In this document: positions 26,766 to 39,400 of the stretch, piece after piece
How the letters are laid out: each line of letters starts with the position of its first letter
How positions within the stretch are numbered: the first letter of the stretch is position 1
Assembly (NCBI GenBank): GCA_033085395.1
Contig: JANQBS010000094.1
Location: 1-64,000 of the forward strand
DNA length: 64,000 bases
Source: Xanthoparmelia taractica
Taxonomy: Eukaryota; Ascomycota; Lecanoromycetes; Lecanorales; Parmeliaceae
Direction of reading: 5' to 3'
Position numbers and translations under genes: made by a program
The notes under the pieces: model-generated
What the model saw: the letters and a program-made list of their open reading frames with translations, nothing else
The model's database searches: none
Told to the model about the DNA's origin: nothing

Positions 26766-28025
26766 CTAATGCGCGTGTTCCTCGTATAATCTCACGGCTT
26801 CACTCCAGTGTTCCCTGACCCAAGGAAGTAGGACCTCGTCCACTGTGTCAGCATCCAGAACCGGGATTTCTTCCACCGACCTTTCTGCACTTTGAGCCGA
26901 GGGTGGCCGTCTTTCCATGTCACCGTGGCTTTGAGAGCTACCATCGCCTGACCAAGCTGTTTGCCCTGCAGTGGAAGTATTCTCGCAATCTGTTTCCACA
27001 TTGCGTCTTTCATGCTTCTCCTCCGAAAATCATCCAACAATATCTGGTACTGTTCACGCTTGTTGAACCTCAATAGCGCTTTCGTGAGCACGTCCTTCCG
27101 CTCATCTATTGGAAAGACCCCTGTATTCCCTTCGGCTGCGGACCCGTCGACTAGAGAGTGTACAATTCCGAGATGCAAGTGTCAGCTGACGTGTGTACCT
27201 CTGCTTGATTATCATTCCATCTCCCCCTTTCCAGCGGTGCTGGATTCGGATGTAGGGTTTGCTTTCGAGGCAGCCACTCCGCCACGAACCCAGCGTACAT
27301 TGGTCTCTTCCCCTTTACACATTCATTCTTCCCACTAGCGGTCTCTTTCTCAAAGATACTCCTTCGAAACAGAGGCATAGCGGCAGCCCACTCAAAGAGC
27401 TCGTCGAGAGTACTGAATCCCTAGTGGTACCGAGTGCCATCCAAGCCTAAGAAGTCCATCATCTTTTGCGGGTTGGTTGTCAAGAGCAGCAGAGAGTTTT
27501 TCTTACTTGTTTTCTCAATCTCCTTAATACGAGCGTGCAAGCCGGTATTGTTGATCGCCAGCCCAAAGCGCGTCACCACAGACCCGATAATATGCCAAAT
27601 ATCACCATATGAATAGATGACATTCTCCCACTCAAAATCTTTCTTTTTGCACTGATGGATATCGAGCTGGAAAAAGTCTTGTCTTCCGATATTCGGATAC
27701 TAAAGGAGATAATACCACCAGCCTTCATGGACTCCTTAGCACCTAATTCGGTTGCAAGATCCTGGATAGTGAAATTTGATAGTGGCTCCTGGACCAGGAA
27801 ATCTATGTCGCCATGATAATCTTTTTCTGGAGCTTCGGGGGGTACAATAGCACGCTCGTAGAACGTCAGGAGTATGCTTCCAAGAGATTTAGCAACGCGG
27901 AACAAGATAGGAAGGTGGGAAACGGTAAACCTTTGGTAATGATCTCGCAGCTTGATATACTGCTCTGGTGACAAGCGGACAACATTCAGCGGACGGGGCC
28001 CTGACCGAAATGCATTTCCACCCAT
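26766..28025 (-). pseudogene. Fungal nucleotidyltransferase-like family protein, multiply frameshifted
   Basis: Homology to one fungal family is spread over three frames on the minus strand. The N-terminus (from 28025) reads MGGNAF, then APEKDYHGDIDFLVQEP, in which GDIDFLV resembles a nucleotidyltransferase G-D-x-D core. At about 27676 the frame must shift by one base within a short A run (plus strand) to give FFQLDIHQCKK and YSYGDIWHIIG. A TAG near 27422 interrupts the next frame after LGLDGTRYH. A segment with RFNKREQYQILLDDF follows in a third frame (27150-26890), and the C-terminus DEVLLPWVREHW lies in a fourth reading ending at 26766. A plausible 48-bp intron (about 27158-27205, branch GCTGAC) explains one jump only if the upstream phase is also altered. 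I infer a decayed gene, although an assembly error in the A run could account for one shift. Confidence 0.6.
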
Positions 28026-28611
28026 CTTAGAGGAATACTAGCTGTCGAAGCTGCAGAGGTCGTAGAGTGAGGATTAACGCGTACTGGATGGGGAAACGGC
28101 GGGCCTCATACGCTGGCCGTTGCGCTAGTCGGTGCAATGTCAGTAACTTAAGTGTGAGTGCTTGTCTATTGATGAACAGTAATTGGTGCGGTACAAGTGA
28201 TGTATGTTACACGAGTACTCTATGCGAGAATCGTATATCTGTCCAAGGAGAAGAGCTCTCAGAATTGGGGTTGTTGAGACTTTATGATTCACCTCGCCAG
28301 TCTCGCCGGCAAGACCGACCTGCCAAGCCTCCCGATTTTTTACGCGAAAATGGAAAGAGGTCTTGTTTAAGGATAGATATATCACGAATAGGAACAGTAA
28401 CATTTATGAAGGATGACAAGACTCGAAATTGTAGGAAATTTGATTGTTGGAATATACGTGTCTCGCAGGTTCTCATCGGTTGCCCGTCTTTCTCCCAGCA
28501 TAAACCGGTGTTACACGGCAGATCAGAGCCTTTACGTCTGTCTATGAGGAATGTGGCACTGCAATCAGAGCCAGCAAGGCTTCAATCGAGGTTGAAAACG
28601 CTTGAGCCTTT

Positions 28612-28613
<2 letters not shown>
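28026..28613. other. No recognisable gene
   Basis: The long plus-strand frame starting at 28067 reads through the T run at 28614-28647 as polyphenylalanine and shows no domain. I treat it as chance. Nothing else is identifiable. Confidence 0.5.

Positions 28614-28647
<34 letters not shown>
28614..28647. repeat. 34-base T run (A34 on the minus strand)
   Basis: An uninterrupted run of 34 T on the plus strand. On the minus strand it is an A tract lying about 10-15 bases after the C-terminal end of the quinone oxidoreductase pseudogene, the position expected of a retroposed poly(A) tail. Confidence 0.95.
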
Positions 28648-28648
<1 letters not shown>

Positions 28649-28649
28649 A

Positions 28650-29510
28650 TTATCAATCAGTACTACAACCCTGCCACCTGCTTCGTTTTCGTCCATACTC
28701 TAATGCATCGAAACCTTTCCAGTGAGGCTCCTAGTTGCTTCCGTCCCAATCTGGCGGACAATCGTTTCCAGGTAAGTCTCAATGAAAGCCTTCGCAGTAC
28801 TATGATTAGCGGTCAGACTGACTGCTGTCGGTATCGATACCATGGGACCCAACTCGTCGTCAGATGCCCACTTGCCGCTGACACAGCCGACCATGCGCAC
28901 TATTTTCCCTTCCCTTACCCATTGAAGTGAGTCCATTCAAGTAGTCACATCTATAATTTCCAGCACCTTGTAAAATCCCTCAGCCTGTTGGACGTGGTTC
29001 GCAGTGGTCCCATTGTTGATGAACACCTGCTCCGCACCATTGGCATGCAGCAACTGCTCTCGAGCTGGCTTTCAATTAGGTATCCGCAACGAAAGCGCCG
29101 CTACATTTCGCAATGACAACGGCGGCCAGCCCCAAGGATGTCGAGCCTCCCCGGATCAGCAACCGATCTTTCACCTGGAGTCGGAAACCCTGAATAATGC
29201 GCCCCAAGTCGTCTTCATTGTAATACATCCAATGCAATTCCAAGAGATTTTGGTGGCGAGTTTGAAAAGCTGAACCTGCGAGGCGGGCACAACAGTGTAC
29301 TCTGCATATCCACCAGGGATATCCCGACCCATGCCTCCGTAGTTCTCGCCAACGCGTTGCCTTCCCTAAAAGTAACTTGAAATCCTGGGAATTCCTCAAT
29401 GACGCCAGCTGCCTTGATGCCAAGGACTCGTGGGGATTTTGACAGGAGGCGAATAGCCTTGCCGAGTGAAAATTTTAGACCGGTTGAAGCCGAAGACTTT
29501 GATACGTATC
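28650..29510 (-). pseudogene. Zinc-type quinone oxidoreductase / MDR dehydrogenase pseudogene
   Basis: The minus strand carries an almost full-length NADPH quinone reductase-like (MDR superfamily) sequence in shifting frames. FGFNRSKIFTRQGYSPPVKI (from about 29500) leads, after a one-base shift near 29440, to VLGIKAAGVIEEFPG. MGRDIPGGYAEYTVVPASQV then lies in another frame at about 29335-29275. The Rossmann region LLIRGGSTSLGLAAVVIAK follows (about 29160-29105). IVRMVGCVSGKW and IPTAVSLT come next (about 28905-28820), and MDENEAGG with a VVVL end closes near 28660. At least three frameshifts and several stops are needed, and about 25 N-terminal residues are missing. No clear intron is present. 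Relatives reduce quinones with NADPH. An A34 tract directly follows on the coding strand. Confidence 0.75.
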
Positions 29511-30935
29511 AGCAATTAGCCTTTCTTTAACGGAACCCGCGTGCAATCAGCTACATCTCGTGATCTTGTGATATTGTAAGTCATCCACTGGTTTCCGGAC
29601 TCGTGCTAGTATACAGTTACCCAATCTATAGAGGCACAATAAATTTTCGACATACGTCGTTACAGCGCACAATCCCCGAGACCTTTGATCGCTATATCTG
29701 TAGAGAGCGGGACCACTAAGTATAAATCAACTTTTGCAGACTCCTGTCACATCGCCACCATGAAGGAGGGTCAGCCCGCACCTGGAGTAGTCGTTTTTCA
29801 GCGGTCTACAACTTAGGGTAACGTCGCCAACCAGTCTGTACAATTTAGAGGCCTGTTTAACCAGAACTCACGCAACAGATAGACATGCTTCACTCAAAGG
29901 TAGGTCTTCCCGCTTCCGTTACTTCGTAAATTGATACTGTCGCAGGACGCTTCCATATCAAGGCAACGTTAGGGACGCGCATCAAGACAGATCCAGATAC
30001 AAACTCTTCGGTACAGGCTCATCCTGCTGAGATTTACTTATAGTACCGAGAGGCAAAATTTCTCTGTCATCGCGGCCGCATCCTCGTCAGAGCTACCACC
30101 GCTCAACTACCATTTCGTCGAGCGCAGTTGCAGTATCTATCAAACCAATAGCGCCAGGGTATCTCGTACTAGTAGCGAAACCTAAGGGTTCAGATGAATC
30201 ACGGTTGAAGGAGTATGAATATTTTGCTCTCAGGGGGACAACCTGAGTGGGACAAGATCAACAAATAAAGAACGTCTGGTTTCATATGGATTTTCAAGAA
30301 ATTGGCGCCCCTTGAAGGGCGTTTTATGTGGCAGTCCATACCCAGACTGTTTCCCAGTCTTTCCACATACATCTATAGATTACTGAGTATGGATTTCTTG
30401 GCCCACTGACCGCGAGATGGTGTCCATGACACGGGATGGTATCATCGGCCGTAACCTCAAATACCAGACATGTCACACGCACTACTCTAGGGCAAACTTG
30501 AAGAGTACTGCGATTTCGAAATTGTTACTAGCTATTGTCCACTACGCTCCTCTATCTACCATTTTCGCCCTCCACTACCTCACCTTTTCAAAAACCTCAA
30601 TTTATTCCTTCCTAGTGGCTTCAAGATGGCGTCCTTTCACGTTGGTCTAAATCAAACTTTTCTCCTTAGGTACGCTTATAGGGTAGCTTTAGGACAGAGC
30701 TCTTCGCAACTTCCCCAACTTCTTCGACGGTCCAAAGCTCCACCGGTGAGTTTAGATCCCCAGATCTTGCACGTTCCAGCCCGAATACTCCATTCAGTCG
30801 GCAGCGTAGACCACCAAATCCCAGTCATCTCTCTTTCGCACACTACCATGCACGCACCCATGATCAAATCTATCCGTCACGTGAGGTTATCACGGAGCCG
30901 GTAATGTCCTCCCCATTTTGGTCATAGCTTACAAG
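29511..30935. other. No supportable gene
   Basis: Short frames only. A plus-strand reading around 30130-30235 has some protein-like composition but ends in stops. I see no repeat, RNA gene or domain. Confidence 0.4.
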
Positions 30936-31438
30936 TTAGCATTTTGGGACGTCCAGGTGTGCAGCATGTATTCCAATGTATCCGAAAGCCTGAGCATCTT
31001 GCTTAAGTAATTCTCTGTGCTCGGGTGTAAGAAGCGCTGTGACCTTTCTATATGCCTCATAGTACACCGCATCTTTCTGCACGGTCTTCCAGTCATCCAC
31101 CGAGAAACCCCATTGCATCACTCCAGCAAGAACTGGAAGTGTACCCTCGGCAATCCTGCTCCGCCGGTCTTCGAACGCCTTATGTAGTTCTTTGTACTGT
31201 TGACCGTAGCTCTTCTCACGGTCTGGCTGCGGCACCGTCTGTCCTGTCCACTCCCAGAACATCTTCTTGGTTGGGCACAAAGCCACCGCCAGGCTGGCAC
31301 TTTCACCATCGGTCGAAGGAGCGACTTCTACGATCTCTTTAAAACCCGCTTCTTTTAGGTTTCAGCGATTCTCCCACCGGCTGGGCCATTAAAACGTCGA
31401 ATGAAGCTGGGAAATGCGTCATTCGTATCATTGACCAC
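30936..31438 (-). pseudogene. Fragment of an unrecognised protein-coding gene
   Basis: The minus strand reads VVNDTNDAFPSFIRRFNGP from 31438. A one-base shift near 31357 is then needed to continue as LKEAGFKEIVEVAP and on through a 116-codon frame ending at 30936 (…YGYIGIH-like end, DVPKC terminus). The composition (MFWEWTGQTV, GVMQWGFSVDDWK, LLTPEHRELL) is that of a soluble fungal enzyme or regulator, but I cannot name the family. Either the frameshift or a missed intron separates the two parts, and no start codon for the left part is evident. Confidence 0.45.
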
Positions 31439-33959
31439 TTAGTGCCCCCGTTGTTGTCTTGATATGCTCGAGGTACCATTTGCTCAAGCACCTACCTGGC
31501 AAAGGAAAGACCGAGGTCGACGCGACTTCGCACCAAAATGACCCTCATCTGATCAATCTTCCCGACAGCGCCAGCATTCTCCAACTGCAAACAATTTATA
31601 TACCTATACGCAGTGCGCACGCAAGCAGTATGGGTTTTTTGCCACTAGTGACCTTGCCTATCCGCACGGTCGCCCTATTTGGTAAAATAAGAAAAGAGCG
31701 GACAAGACCAGAGGTGACATCCTGATAGCTGGATCCAGGCTCGAGTAACCTGATTCACAGCAATGGGCCCCAGAAACATCGAGGATCAAAAACTCGATTG
31801 GTCTGTACGCTCAACTGTGTGCTTTTGTAGTACAGTGGAGTAAGGGCCAAAAGGCGACCCTACAATGGTGGCAACTTCGAATCATGCATCCTGGCGATGT
31901 TAAATTGATATTAGTTAGCACAGTGGGAAGGGATTAGAAGAGCTCAGTGATAGAGATAAGAATAATTAATGTAACTATTTGACGATATAACAGAGATTAA
32001 GTGAGATACTGCTATATAAAGAGAAATAAAATAAAGGACAACGATAAAGGACAACGATAGATAAAAAGGTTGAGAACAGGCCTTAAGTACCTCGAGAGAA
32101 GCGCCAATGAAACTTGTTTTAAAAAGAACGGTGAATTATTCCATTTCTTAGGTTAAAGTAGCTCAATTGCATCAGGACGACGTGATAATTGCCGTTGCCT
32201 GAAGCCCCGAAGACATGCAGATCGCCCCAGCATCGGTACAACGACGATAGTAATCTTCACAGACCGGTAATTGAACGAGCTGTAAGGCAGTGTAGGCTGC
32301 ATTGTGGTGTTTCGTACCCACCTCATACACTGCGATAGGATCTTGGGGTATTGGCCAGGCTAGGTAAGCTCGATTTGCAATATATCATTTATGATCGCTC
32401 GCCATCGGACTTTCGACCAGTAGCAGGCCAATAAAGTATCCGAAAACAAATTACTCGACGCACGGTCCGATTAAGCTCGTCCGTCCTGAGATCTTCATTG
32501 GACAGACCGTCTGGAGTCTGCTGAAGCATCTTTGATCCCTCACTTCTGACTTCCGACGTCCCCACTAGGGTCGTTCTTTCGCACCTGACTTGATACGGCT
32601 CTGAATTTATTAACGATGAGATGTGAACAATAGCGACGCTCAGGGATATACCCTGTCTACAGATCTTTATTACCTATTTCTATCGATGCCATCATTTGTG
32701 GTGACAGCCAATGCGTGAGACAGCGGAACCTCCTCTCCCATTTCAACATACGAAGTCCATCCAGCATCCGAAACACACGCTGTCTCAAGCGCTACTCAAC
32801 ACATACATAGCAAATATGATATTTATGATCCTGCAGCAGTCGCATCGCACTTGGCTCATGGACACATATTGAATGAACAAAGAAGTCTTCGTCTAAAGGG
32901 AGATAATCCCAACAGCCATGCGTTTGCATCGGCGCGGCTGATCTGTTTGGTTGCCTCCGCCAAGTTGCCACCATTTTGGGTACGTAAAAGATTGTTAGGA
33001 CAGGAGGAGAGGACATAGTGGAAACTTTAATCGAAGTGGTACGTACATGAGCGTAACAAGTGTCATAAAGATGTCATTGGACATCAAAGTCACTTCGAAA
33101 TATGATGATGAAAGTCAGTGACAGGATAATCTTAATTAACATAGCCATTAAAGCTACGCAGCGAACCTACTCGGATTCTGCTGCTGTCATGCGAACCCAA
33201 GATTCGGCTTCAATGGTATAGAAGACGAGCAAGGTAGATATCCAAAGAAGCTCAATTCTAAGACTGTATAACACCGCGGACGGCGGGGTATACAGAACCG
33301 CACGCAACAACAGATGCCAAAGTAGATGAAATAGTGTGCAGCTCCGGTGTAAGCTCTGTAAGAAACTCACTGGTCGCATGTGCATTCTTATGCTTCTGGT
33401 CCTCTCCACGAGTTTTGGAACATCATGTCCACGAACTTGGTTTCCTCGAGCTCGGCCTGTGTAGTAGCCAGTTGCGCTCGAAGCGCTGTTAGTTGTAGTA
33501 ATTCTGTTTCCGCAGTAGATTGCTATCGTGGCGGATTAAGTGCTTCTCGGCTTAGAAAGATGAAGTCATCAGCGATGCTGTCTTTAAGGAGGGTGTCATA
33601 TTTGTTCTGCGGTTTTTAGTTTAATTATGGGTTTATTTATGCGCGGGGGCGAATTTAGCTTGTCGAAGAAGAGAATAGAGCTCCCTTCGGAAGAGATAGC
33701 GAATTTCTCTCTGAAGATCCGCGCTCTCTTTCCAGTGCTGAAGTGTGTCTCGCTAGTGCTACTAATTAATCGAGATTCAAACAAAGAGTGTCCTGTTCTG
33801 ATCTTCGCGTCGAAATAATAATTGCTAAGCTAACGCTTTGAGGCAGTAGTTTTTTTGTCTGATATCTGTGCAGTTGTTGGACTGAAGGCCTTTGCTTCTG
33901 TTTTCTTGAATTCGAGTTTGTCGTATATAGTCTATGCTCTTTCCGCCGCCGCGGCAAAG
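31439..33959. other. Decayed, partly AT-rich intergenic DNA
   Basis: An AT-rich patch lies at about 31920-32060. On the minus strand, 33784-33410 gives two adjacent coherent readings: one contains FREKFAISSEGSSILFFDKL, the other contains ELLQLTALRAQLATTQAELE, a coiled-coil-like run. They are separated by a frameshift and stops. They may be remnants of the same retroelement as the integrase end at 34050-34481, but I cannot show this. Confidence 0.4.
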
Positions 33960-34049
33960 TTATATTCTAAGGTCTGATTTTCGCACAGTAAACCCACTCT
34001 TAGCTCGTGATTTCCGTGTTTATATATCTTAATGTTCGCTAGAATTAGT

Positions 34050-34481
34050 GGAAATCTCTTCGCTACTTCTTCGTCTTCATGTATTTAATAGACTTCCAAG
34101 ACTATCTAATAGCGCAGCAGATTGTCCCAGCAACTTCTTATCTCGAGTGATGACTTATAATCGCGGGTTCTATTAAAGGGGTCTTCCTTATTCGGATAGA
34201 GCTTCAAGTGTTACTGATACGACCGGGTATATCTTCATAATAGGCGATAATTCCAGTTCGTACGCGAGACGGCCCACTCGGCGTTTGATAGTGAAAGGTC
34301 CGATACGTTGAATAGATAGCTTCCTATTAAGCAGCCCGGGCACGGAGTAGCCGTCGTGCAAGCGTAGATATGCCTTCTTCCCCAGCGTAAGGTTGTTCGG
34401 AACTTTCTCTTGGAATGAGGTCGCGCAAGGCTGTTTGATCGCTTGCTTTCTTTCCATACGTGAGTGCTTGCTCTGCCCCAA
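34050..34481 (-). mobile_element. Ty3/gypsy retrotransposon remnant: integrase C-terminus
   Basis: A 97-codon minus-strand frame (34481-34188) contains AYLRLHDGYSVPG, NRKLSIQRIGPFTIKRRVGR and LAYELELSP…HP-like segments. This is the conserved integrase C-terminal region preceding the chromodomain in fungal Ty3/gypsy polyproteins. After the stop at 34188 the next frame gives DPFNRTR, the usual continuation, and then decays. No LTR, reverse transcriptase or protease is visible nearby, so this is an isolated relic. Its base composition is less AT-biased than the YR element. Confidence 0.8.
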
Positions 34482-35554
34482 CCCGGTAAGCTCCTTTCCC
34501 TAGGACATTGTCAATCTGAGTGGGCGGAGTACGAATCAGCTGAATGAGTGATAGAATTGGCCAAGTTCAAGTTGTTTAAACTTGTCGTCGTTGGTCATAT
34601 TCCTCCATCGTTTGAAGCATTCGACGTTTGGTCTTGTTCGTTAATACAGTAGATGGAAATATCGTCGCAGGCCCATTCGAAGATTGTTTCATAAAAGCGT
34701 TGCCACTGTATGTGGGCAAGAGTGCTATTTGAGAGGATCTGGTTCACGGAACCGAATTGGCGATCATCCCTAGTGAAGCTGTTGCCATGGCCAGCTTGCC
34801 CATTTTCAAGACACGCTGATACACATCCTTGCGCTGACGTGGCGTATGCTCGCCCCACAGCTTTTTCCCTCCCATCCCCCCCAAATAGGCCCCACCAACA
34901 AAATTGATTGGATAGAAATCTAAATCTCATACTGTCACCATCTGATTTGTTCCCGCGTCTGAATCTAGAATTAACTCAACATGAAATGATTATGATGAAG
35001 TGGATTTTTGGCATCCTGAGGGAGGAGGTATCTTCGTCGCAGTGAGGACCTGTCAGAGTTGAGCAAACAGCGCGCAAGTTATCTATCGGTGTACGAGTAC
35101 ATTAATCGCTGTGGGCAAGTAGTGTAGCTGCTAAGGACCACCACTACGTCGCAGTCCGCAGCATCAATCTATTATGTTTTGATAGGCGTAACTCTTCTTT
35201 CGTTGGTGTGAGTGCAATGAAATTGACCACTCGGAACTGTTTCAATTCTCGTCAGTATCACCTTAAAGTGCCAATGACTAAGACATGTTACTGGATATCC
35301 AGCCAGTGACCTCGCATAGTCTCCACCGCCACGTTAACCTCCTATTTGCCTCCCTCAAATTACCTATCTTCTCGTCCCTCCGCTTGGCCTCATTTTCTGC
35401 TGCCAGATCCTATAGTAGGGATACTCCTAATTGCACGGCTCTTATCCTCTTGGTACAATGGACGGACGTCGTAATCACGATGCCGGTTCGAATACCTATA
35501 ATCGTGGTGCTCGTGCAAATGAAAGATCACAACCACTGTTGGTGGGACTCGTAC
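34482..35554. other. No recognisable gene
   Basis: Short frames on both strands without domains. The minus strand 34930-34595 could be upstream retroelement debris. Nothing can be assigned. Confidence 0.4.
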
Positions 35555-36400
35555 TCAGCATTCATGGAAATGCTTCCAGAGAAGAAAATGAAGACGCTCA
35601 AGTCCTAGAGACGGGTCAATCCCGCAGTGGGATACCGCATTTCTTCGGGTATGTCCAAGGACTGGATGCAATATCACAGCAATGAAGACACTTTTCGGGA
35701 CTCCTGTCAGAAACAATGATAGGATCCACGGCGAGTTCATTTCCATGGAGTGTCATAATGCACATCTCCGTATTCTTTGTGTTCCCAGAGATGATCTGCT
35801 CCGGTCATGTTGCTCACGGTATCGTCGTACTGCTTCCATGAGTATCCAATCATTTTCACCATATCTGCCAAACCGTCAGACGACTTTGTCCATGGTGATG
35901 TAGGGAAACCGGCGGGCATGTCATAGAAGTAGCAGGTGTTTAGGCCATTGCCCCCTCTCGGTGCGGGAGCTTACCGTGGGCTCATATCCGCAGTGGAATC
36001 GGTCGATTACCTCAGAACAGGATTCCTTCTGCTTGTTCTCCGTGCATGTATACTTACTTATGGGTTTGCTGGAATGCAGTGACATTGTTCTAGGATTGCC
36101 TGGCTGTGGATATTTAGGTATGAGGTAGTCTGAAGTCTGGTCTAAAATTTCATCGAGAGTCGTCTGCATTCTTTAGCATTTGTCCACCCCACTTTGTCCG
36201 CAGCAGAGTAAGACTCTGTAACGATAGCAACGTTCAGTCCTCGCTTTTCTGCGATCTGTATGAGGACCTTGACAATGGACTTCATCATCATCGTCTTGCC
36301 GGTGTTTGGAGGGCCGAACAGAAGTAGGATGTCCAGCTGAGCAGCGACATGTCCAACGAGTCGTACAATACCAACCTTACTTCTCGGTTACCTTCACTTT
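35555..36400 (-). pseudogene. P-loop NTPase / superfamily 1 helicase-like gene fragment
   Basis: Reading the minus strand from about 36400, one frame gives LDILLLFGPPNTGKTMMMK, a Walker A motif of the type found in fungal UPF1-like (AAA_11/12) helicases. AEKRGLNVAIVTESYSAADK follows and the frame closes with a stop at 36142. A second block (35919-35737) reads MPAGFPTSPWTKSS, GYSWKQYDDTVSNMTGADHLWE and a YGDVHYDTPW end. A third frame (about 35710-35680) adds LTGVPKSVFIAV. The order and the shared strand suggest one gene of which internal parts are lost. Helicase identity rests on the P-loop and its surroundings only. Confidence 0.45.
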
Positions 36401-39400
36401 GTCTCATTCCTCACGAGGGTCCTGGGCACCAGCTGCAGGCATTTTCATTGACTCAACTGCTTGGTCATAGTCGATTTTATCATGTTACTGCTATTCCTAA
36501 CGCTCGCCGACGCGACCGTTGAAGCCAGTGATTGTAAAATTGAAAGCGATATGCCGCGATGATTATAAATAATAACAGGCAGCTTCGAGGAATCAATTTC
36601 TGTGGTCAGAGAAGTAGCTATCCAGACTCTCTCCACTATCTATCTATCCGTTCAATTAACCTCCTTGATAGGGATTGGAGGAGACAATGTAAAGGACAGA
36701 AAGTGAATAGGGTAATGTTGCAAATAGTAGAGAAGAAGATAATCCATTTCTTTCGTCGCAACCTTCATGGCCAAACGCTCGTATTACCCGTCTCCAGTGA
36801 TCTTATAGGCAACATGATGGAGTTTTTCGTAGTACGAAACGCTCGCTCTGAGCTCGAACTTCAGCGAATACTTCCGTTAGATTTGAGCGGATTTTCATTT
36901 GAAATGAGCGTATACAAATGGCTTGCTCGCAAGTTTATTGATGGAGATAGTTTGATGGTCGTAAAGGATAAATGCAAGCTCGCTATATCATCGAATCTGG
37001 CTCAACATTTTCGTAATCATTTATGATGAAAGCCGGCGTATACCTCTCGCCAAATAGTTAGGGAAGATGCATAGTAAGTAATAGAGTCTAATCGGGCACA
37101 GATAAGTTGGGTATCAAAGTACTGAGTCTTCTCCGGTAGTTGTGAATAGTAAGTCAAAAGTCGGTTGAAATTACCAGCGGCAGCGCATCGGGTCAACAAG
37201 GGTGTTAATGGCGATGTTTATGTGTGACAACGCCTGCCTACTTAGCGTGATATCTTCCACTATGTCTCCGAGATGGTCTTTTGTGATTCCCTAGGCTTGA
37301 GGACTTTGTCCTCCGGGAGTCTCCAGCGCTTGCGGAACTCGACTTCGGCGGGAAGCCGATTAACTCCTCTAAAGTTCTCTAACAAGAGACGCGTGCTCAC
37401 TACAAAAGGTCATACGGTCTAGAGAATTTCATAAACTCAAGACGAAGATAGGGCGCAGTGAAGAAAGGGTTCAAAAATCATGTAACAATGACACAAGCTG
37501 TTTGATCATAGTTCGATCTTTAGCAGAGTTCTTTCGTAGCGAGAAAGGTGAGAACGAGATGTGGGAGATCGGAACGAATGTGGAGAGATGCTCTCCATGA
37601 AGCCCTTTTCTCATATCACGTTGATTGGTTGATTTATGAATGGTGCGAGGTCTAGCGAAAAGTACTGAGAAGTGAAATCCAATACTAAGATAGTCTTATC
37701 CACTCCATATCGCTGAAAGGTACACGACTTGAGTCGACATGCTCGAGGCTCTATCAGCCTTGGTCTTGCGAAAATGATGGTGTTGACAGGAAGAGTCGCT
37801 TTGTGGGACTGTGAAGCTGCATATTTCGTAAAGGTTTCATAATGGTGTTACAGATTTCCTGATCGGAATCTGGCACTTCGGCTACCTCACTCCGTTCACG
37901 AGGGTTGATGCGCGTAATTCTTTAGGTCAAATGGCTCTCTGTTTTCGGCCATTTGTGGTCTCGGTAGCGCTATCAAGCGAAGAAAGAAATGGTCACTCCT
38001 GACGAGACACTGTAAGGACGCCTAGGCCAGTTCAACACACTCCTAGCACCATTGCGCCTGAACGATATCAGAATCTCGTGAACATATTCGCTCATAATAA
38101 TTGGTGGAAATGAATAAAGTCATTATCAGTCGAAAGGGAAGTTGGCAAAGATGCAAAGTGCCCAAGCGGTGAAAACAGAGACCATGAAACGGAACAATGT
38201 GATTGTAGTAGAGATTATAGGTGGTTGAAATCGATCTCCTAGCCACAGCACCATCGCTCATCCATGCCAACCGCCACTGCCATCCTATTCAGGCATGCCC
38301 GCCGCGTCAGTATCTAGAAATTAGAGCATCATCTTCCATCTCCACATCCCTCTTTATTGCCGGCCCGTGAAGCCAAAATTGCACTCCTTAATCGCTGCAC
38401 CCTGGCGTATATCCTTGAACGAGCTTCGTTTCACGTTTCGCTGGGCAATCTGGGCGATCAATGACACACTAGCTAGATAGTTGTTGGTGGAAGCCATTGA
38501 GCTAGTGCGAACCGAAGGCGAACCACCACCAGAATACGGGACGGAAGACAATACATGGGCACGGAGGTCATCAATAGTGCTGCGGGTCGCGCGTTTCTCG
38601 ACGTGGTGGTGAGATTCGCCCTCTATAACGTCCAGCAATGAGGAAGAAGAGGAGCGTGAAGTGTCCACTTAAAAGCTGGTGGACAATCTTGATATGATCA
38701 GATCTCCATTAAGTCATCCAACAAAATAAACCACGAGCAGTACAGCGGGCGAGAGAATTTTCCGATCTCTTCTGGGCAGTGTGTCGCTTTGAGTAGATAG
38801 CATCGACTGTTCTACATTGATCAGGACCCGCATTATCCTGCCTTTTGTTTTCTGCCAAAAGCAAAACCCTGCCGATGGGCTATAATAAGCGATGTCAAGG
38901 TGGTGTGTTGATCTTCGACGTCCGGCACAGCTTGCGGTGTATTCTCCAATGCCGACAGTTTCTCGCGCTCCCCAGGACTTGAACGTCCGACTGGGCAACT
39001 GTACATGTTCTGATTAAGCTCGGCAGCATCATGGTGTTGGAATTGATGAGCTTGCTCAGATTTTCGCTTCAAAGAATTCTCACCGGGCGTGTCAGTCGAC
39101 GTCAAAGCGGCGCCGCGTCGGATTCACTCGTGAGTACCTTTTGCAGTCACCGATACATATTTCTCGGCTGCTTATTTACACGTCCATGCGCTGGTTCACA
39201 GTTTGAGCCGGTCTTGTGCCTTAGATCCTTCTTGGCGGCTCAGTCCGGCAATCTAAATGTAAAGAATACGAAACTCTAAGTGCGCTTCCTCCCTTAAACC
39301 CCTTTGTTTCATGTTCCACTATGCTCGCAGAATCTCTGTCCTCGACAAGCTCACAAGAGATACTTCAAAGCTTGATCGTATTGGTGAGGGTGTCAGTGCA

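Noticed and set aside
28067..28930. 287-codon plus-strand frame
   Set aside because: It reads through a 34-base T run as polyphenylalanine and lies antisense to the clear reductase homology.
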